From assembly GCA_031272685.1 (NCBI GenBank), contig JAISTI010000090.1, forward strand, positions 1 to 5,594: a stretch of 5,594 nucleotides of DNA, in the 5' to 3' direction. This stretch comes from Propionibacteriaceae bacterium. Lineage in GTDB: Bacteria > Actinomycetota > Actinomycetes > Propionibacteriales > Propionibacteriaceae. Shown piece after piece: positions 3,938 through 5,594 of the stretch (position 1 is the stretch's first letter; each line of letters opens with the position of its first letter). Under the pieces are notes generated by a model. The model was given only the letters and a program-made list of their open reading frames with translations, ran no database searches and was not told the DNA's origin. The translations under genes were made by a program, and so were the position numbers.

Positions 3938-5594
3938 TTCTTCTTGGCCGTTCGGCGGCCGCGCTTGGGCGCCGGACCCTTGGCGCGCTTCTCCGCCAGC
4001 AGCTCGGCGGCCCGCTCCAGGGTGATCTCGGTGGGAGAGTCGGCTTTGCGCAAGGTGGCGTTTGTTTCGCCATCGGTGACATACGGCCCAAAGCGGCCAT
4101 CCTTGACGGTTATCGTCTTGCCGGTCTGCGGGTCGGCGCCCAGCTCGCGCCCGGGGCTGGCCGAGCGGCGGGCAGCCCGGGTCTTGGGCTGGGCCAGCAG
4201 CGCCTTCGCCTCGTCCAGGGTGATGGTGAAAAGCAGCTCCTCGTCTGCCAGCGATCGGGATTCTTCGCCCTTTTTCACGTACGGGCCGTAGCGCCCGTTC
4301 AGGGCGGTAATCTCTACGCCGTCGTCGTCCACGCCGAGGGTGCGGGGAAGCTGCAGCAGTTTGTCGGCGTCTTCAAGGGTGATGGTGTCCAGGCTCATCG
4401 ACTTGAACAGCGAGGCGGTCTTGGGCTTGCGTCCCTTGGGGGCGTCTTCGGGAAGCACCTCGGTGACATACGGCCCGAAGCGGCCGTCCTTGGCGACCAC
4501 CGGGTAGCCGCCCGCGCCCTGGCCGAGCTGGCGCTCCTGGTTTCCGGATTCGGCCAGCAGTTGGGCCACCACCTCCCCGGTCAACTCGTCGGGGGCCATA
4601 GCGTCGGGCACATTCGCCCGGCGGCCGTCGCCGCTTTCGACATAAGTGCCGAAACGGCCCACCCGCACATCCACATCCGGCGCGACTTGGAAAGTGGCCA
4701 GCTTGCGGGCGTCGATCCCCCCGGATTCGCCCACCAGCTTGTGCAGGCCCTCGTGGACGTCGGTGCCGTCGCCGAAATAGAACTCCTTGAGCACTTGCAG
4801 CCGGTTGCTCTCGCCGGTCTCGATCTCGTCCAGGCGCTGCTCCATTTCGGCGGTGAAGTCGTAGTCGATGAGGTAGTTGAAGTGCTCTTCCAGCAGCCGG
4901 GTGACGGCGAAGGCCAGCCAGGTGGGCACCAGGGCGCGGCCCTTCTTGAACACGTAGTCGCGGGCGGTGATGGTGGAGATGATGGTGGCGTAGGTGGAAG
5001 GCCGGCCGATCGAGAGCTTCTCCAGAGCCTCGATCAGGGATTCTTCGGTGTAGCGGGCCGGCGGGGTGGTCTGGTGGGCGGCCGCCGCGACGTTTTCCGG
5101 CACCAGGCCCTGTCCGGCGGCCAGGTGCGGCAGCCGGGCCTGCTGGTCGTCGGCGGCGCCTTCGTCTACCGATTCGACATAGGCGGCCAGGAACCCCAGG
5201 AAGGTGATGGTGCGGCCGTTGGCCTGGAAGGTGAACTGGTGGTGGGCCTGCGCCTCGCCGGTGCTCACGTTAGCGAGGGTGACGGGGTGGGGGGCGGTGG
5301 CGCCGATTTTCACCGTCACCGAGTTCCCTTCAGCGTCTTTCATTTGCGAAGCGAGGGTGCGTTTCCAGATCAGCTCGTACAGCCGGAAGTCGTCGCCGCT
5401 GAGGCCGGTCTGCTTCGGGATGCGGAAGTGGCCTCCGGCCGGGCGGATCGCCTCGTGCGCCTCTTGCGCGTTTTTCACTTTCGCGTAGTAGCGGCGGGGC
5501 TTCTCGGGCAGGAACTCGCCGCCGTACAGCTCGCGCACCTGCGCGCGCGCCGCCTTGACGGCGGTGGCCGAGAGGGTGACGGAGTCGGTGCGCA
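3934..5594 (-). CDS. topA: DNA topoisomerase I (type IA), C-terminal part, 5' end outside window
   Basis: Relaxes negative supercoils by single-strand passage. The frame is open to the right edge, so the GTG at 5538 is an internal Val. The first whole codon (Arg, 5590-5592) begins RTDSVTLS, the family's YMRTDS motif, so the catalytic Tyr lies two residues outside. Some 552 residues are present. Numbered from that Arg, HEAIRP is at 46-51, and the conserved RYTEESL and IGRPSTYATIISTI segments lie at about 180-208. Four C-terminal repeats are centred on GRFGTYV (312-318), GRFGPYV (370-376), GRYGPYV (433-439) and GRFGPYV (499-505). The protein ends in a basic tail, KRGRRTAKKK (543-552). No Cys zinc fingers are present. 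Repeats plus a Lys/Arg tail are the actinobacterial style of C-terminus, thought to bind DNA and support processivity. The gene is followed by tmk with a 4-base overlap. Confidence 0.97.
   Translation of the reverse strand, partial: RTDSVTLSATAVKAARAQVRELYGGEFLPEKPRRYYAKVKNAQEAHEAIRPAGGHFRIPKQTGLSGDDFRLYELIWKRTLASQMKDAEGNSVTVKIGATAPHPVTLANVSTGEAQAHHQFTFQANGRTITFLGFLAAYVESVDEGAADDQQARLPHLAAGQGLVPENVAAAAHQTTPPARYTEESLIEALEKLSIGRPSTYATIISTITARDYVFKKGRALVPTWLAFAVTRLLEEHFNYLIDYDFTAEMEQRLDEIETGESNRLQVLKEFYFGDGTDVHEGLHKLVGESGGIDARKLATFQVAPDVDVRVGRFGTYVESGDGRRANVPDAMAPDELTGEVVAQLLAESGNQERQLGQGAGGYPVVAKDGRFGPYVTEVLPEDAPKGRKPKTASLFKSMSLDTITLEDADKLLQLPRTLGVDDDGVEITALNGRYGPYVKKGEESRSLADEELLFTITLDEAKALLAQPKTRAARRSASPGRELGADPQTGKTITVKDGRFGPYVTDGETNATLRKADSPTEITLERAAELLAEKRAKGPAPKRGRRTAKKK
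4074..4105. repeat. 32-bp direct repeat inside topA, copy 1 (second copy at 4461-4492)
   Basis: Bases 4074-4105 match 4461-4492 at 30 of 32 positions, offset by 387 bp (129 codons). Both differences are silent third-position changes in the Asp and Phe codons of the KDGRFGPYVT segment. This is the DNA trace of the C-terminal protein repeats. Confidence 0.85.
4461..4492. repeat. 32-bp direct repeat inside topA, copy 2
   Basis: Partner of 4074-4105, encoding the second GRFGPYV-type repeat. The other two repeat units (near 4276-4296 and 4639-4659) are clearly more diverged at the DNA level. Confidence 0.85.

Noticed and set aside
3233..4291. 352-codon plus-strand open frame antisense to tmk and topA
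   Set aside because: Lies opposite two well-conserved genes, and its composition mirrors their codons. No independent motif or convincing ribosome site.

Overview
This window comes from a high-GC bacterium, most likely an actinomycete (Actinomycetota). The reasons are strongly GC-biased third codon positions, GTG starts, a single-function prephenate dehydratase with an ACT domain, and a topoisomerase I that ends in GRFGPYV-type repeats and a Lys/Arg tail rather than zinc fingers. A topA-tmk gene pair is also common in that phylum. Genus cannot be read from the sequence; a fermentative, sugar-using lineage is plausible because of the 6-phospho-beta-glucosidase and methylglyoxal synthase.

Plus-strand half (1-2674). 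The C-terminal half of a GH1 6-phospho-beta-glucosidase is followed by a 158-bp gap. That gap holds a perfect 10-bp tandem repeat, a LacI-like imperfect dyad and two short overlapping reading frames. Next come a cytosolic penicillin-binding-protein-like serine hydrolase and, 51 bp later, pheA (prephenate dehydratase). pheA has a TAGGGT -10-like box so close to its GTG that its mRNA may be leaderless.

Minus-strand half (2701-5594). topA enters from the right edge, cut just after the expected catalytic Tyr. It overlaps tmk (thymidylate kinase) by four bases (GTGA), and mgsA (methylglyoxal synthase) follows 169 bp further on. mgsA probably has its own promoter in the only clearly AT-rich patch of the window. 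pheA and mgsA converge with just 26 bp between their stop codons and no obvious terminator there.

The genes do not form one pathway. Phospho-beta-glucoside hydrolysis feeds glycolysis, and MgsA removes triose phosphate when glycolysis is overloaded. PheA belongs to phenylalanine synthesis, and TopA and Tmk serve DNA topology and dTTP supply. The most unusual structure is just upstream of mgsA. Two tandem hairpins carry SD-like AGGA(G) loops on the mgsA mRNA, and on the opposite strand the same hairpins precede a T6 run and look like an intrinsic terminator. This suggests that pheA readthrough RNA may end there after crossing mgsA in antisense. I see no mobile element, CRISPR array, tRNA or rRNA, and no clearly new multi-gene system.
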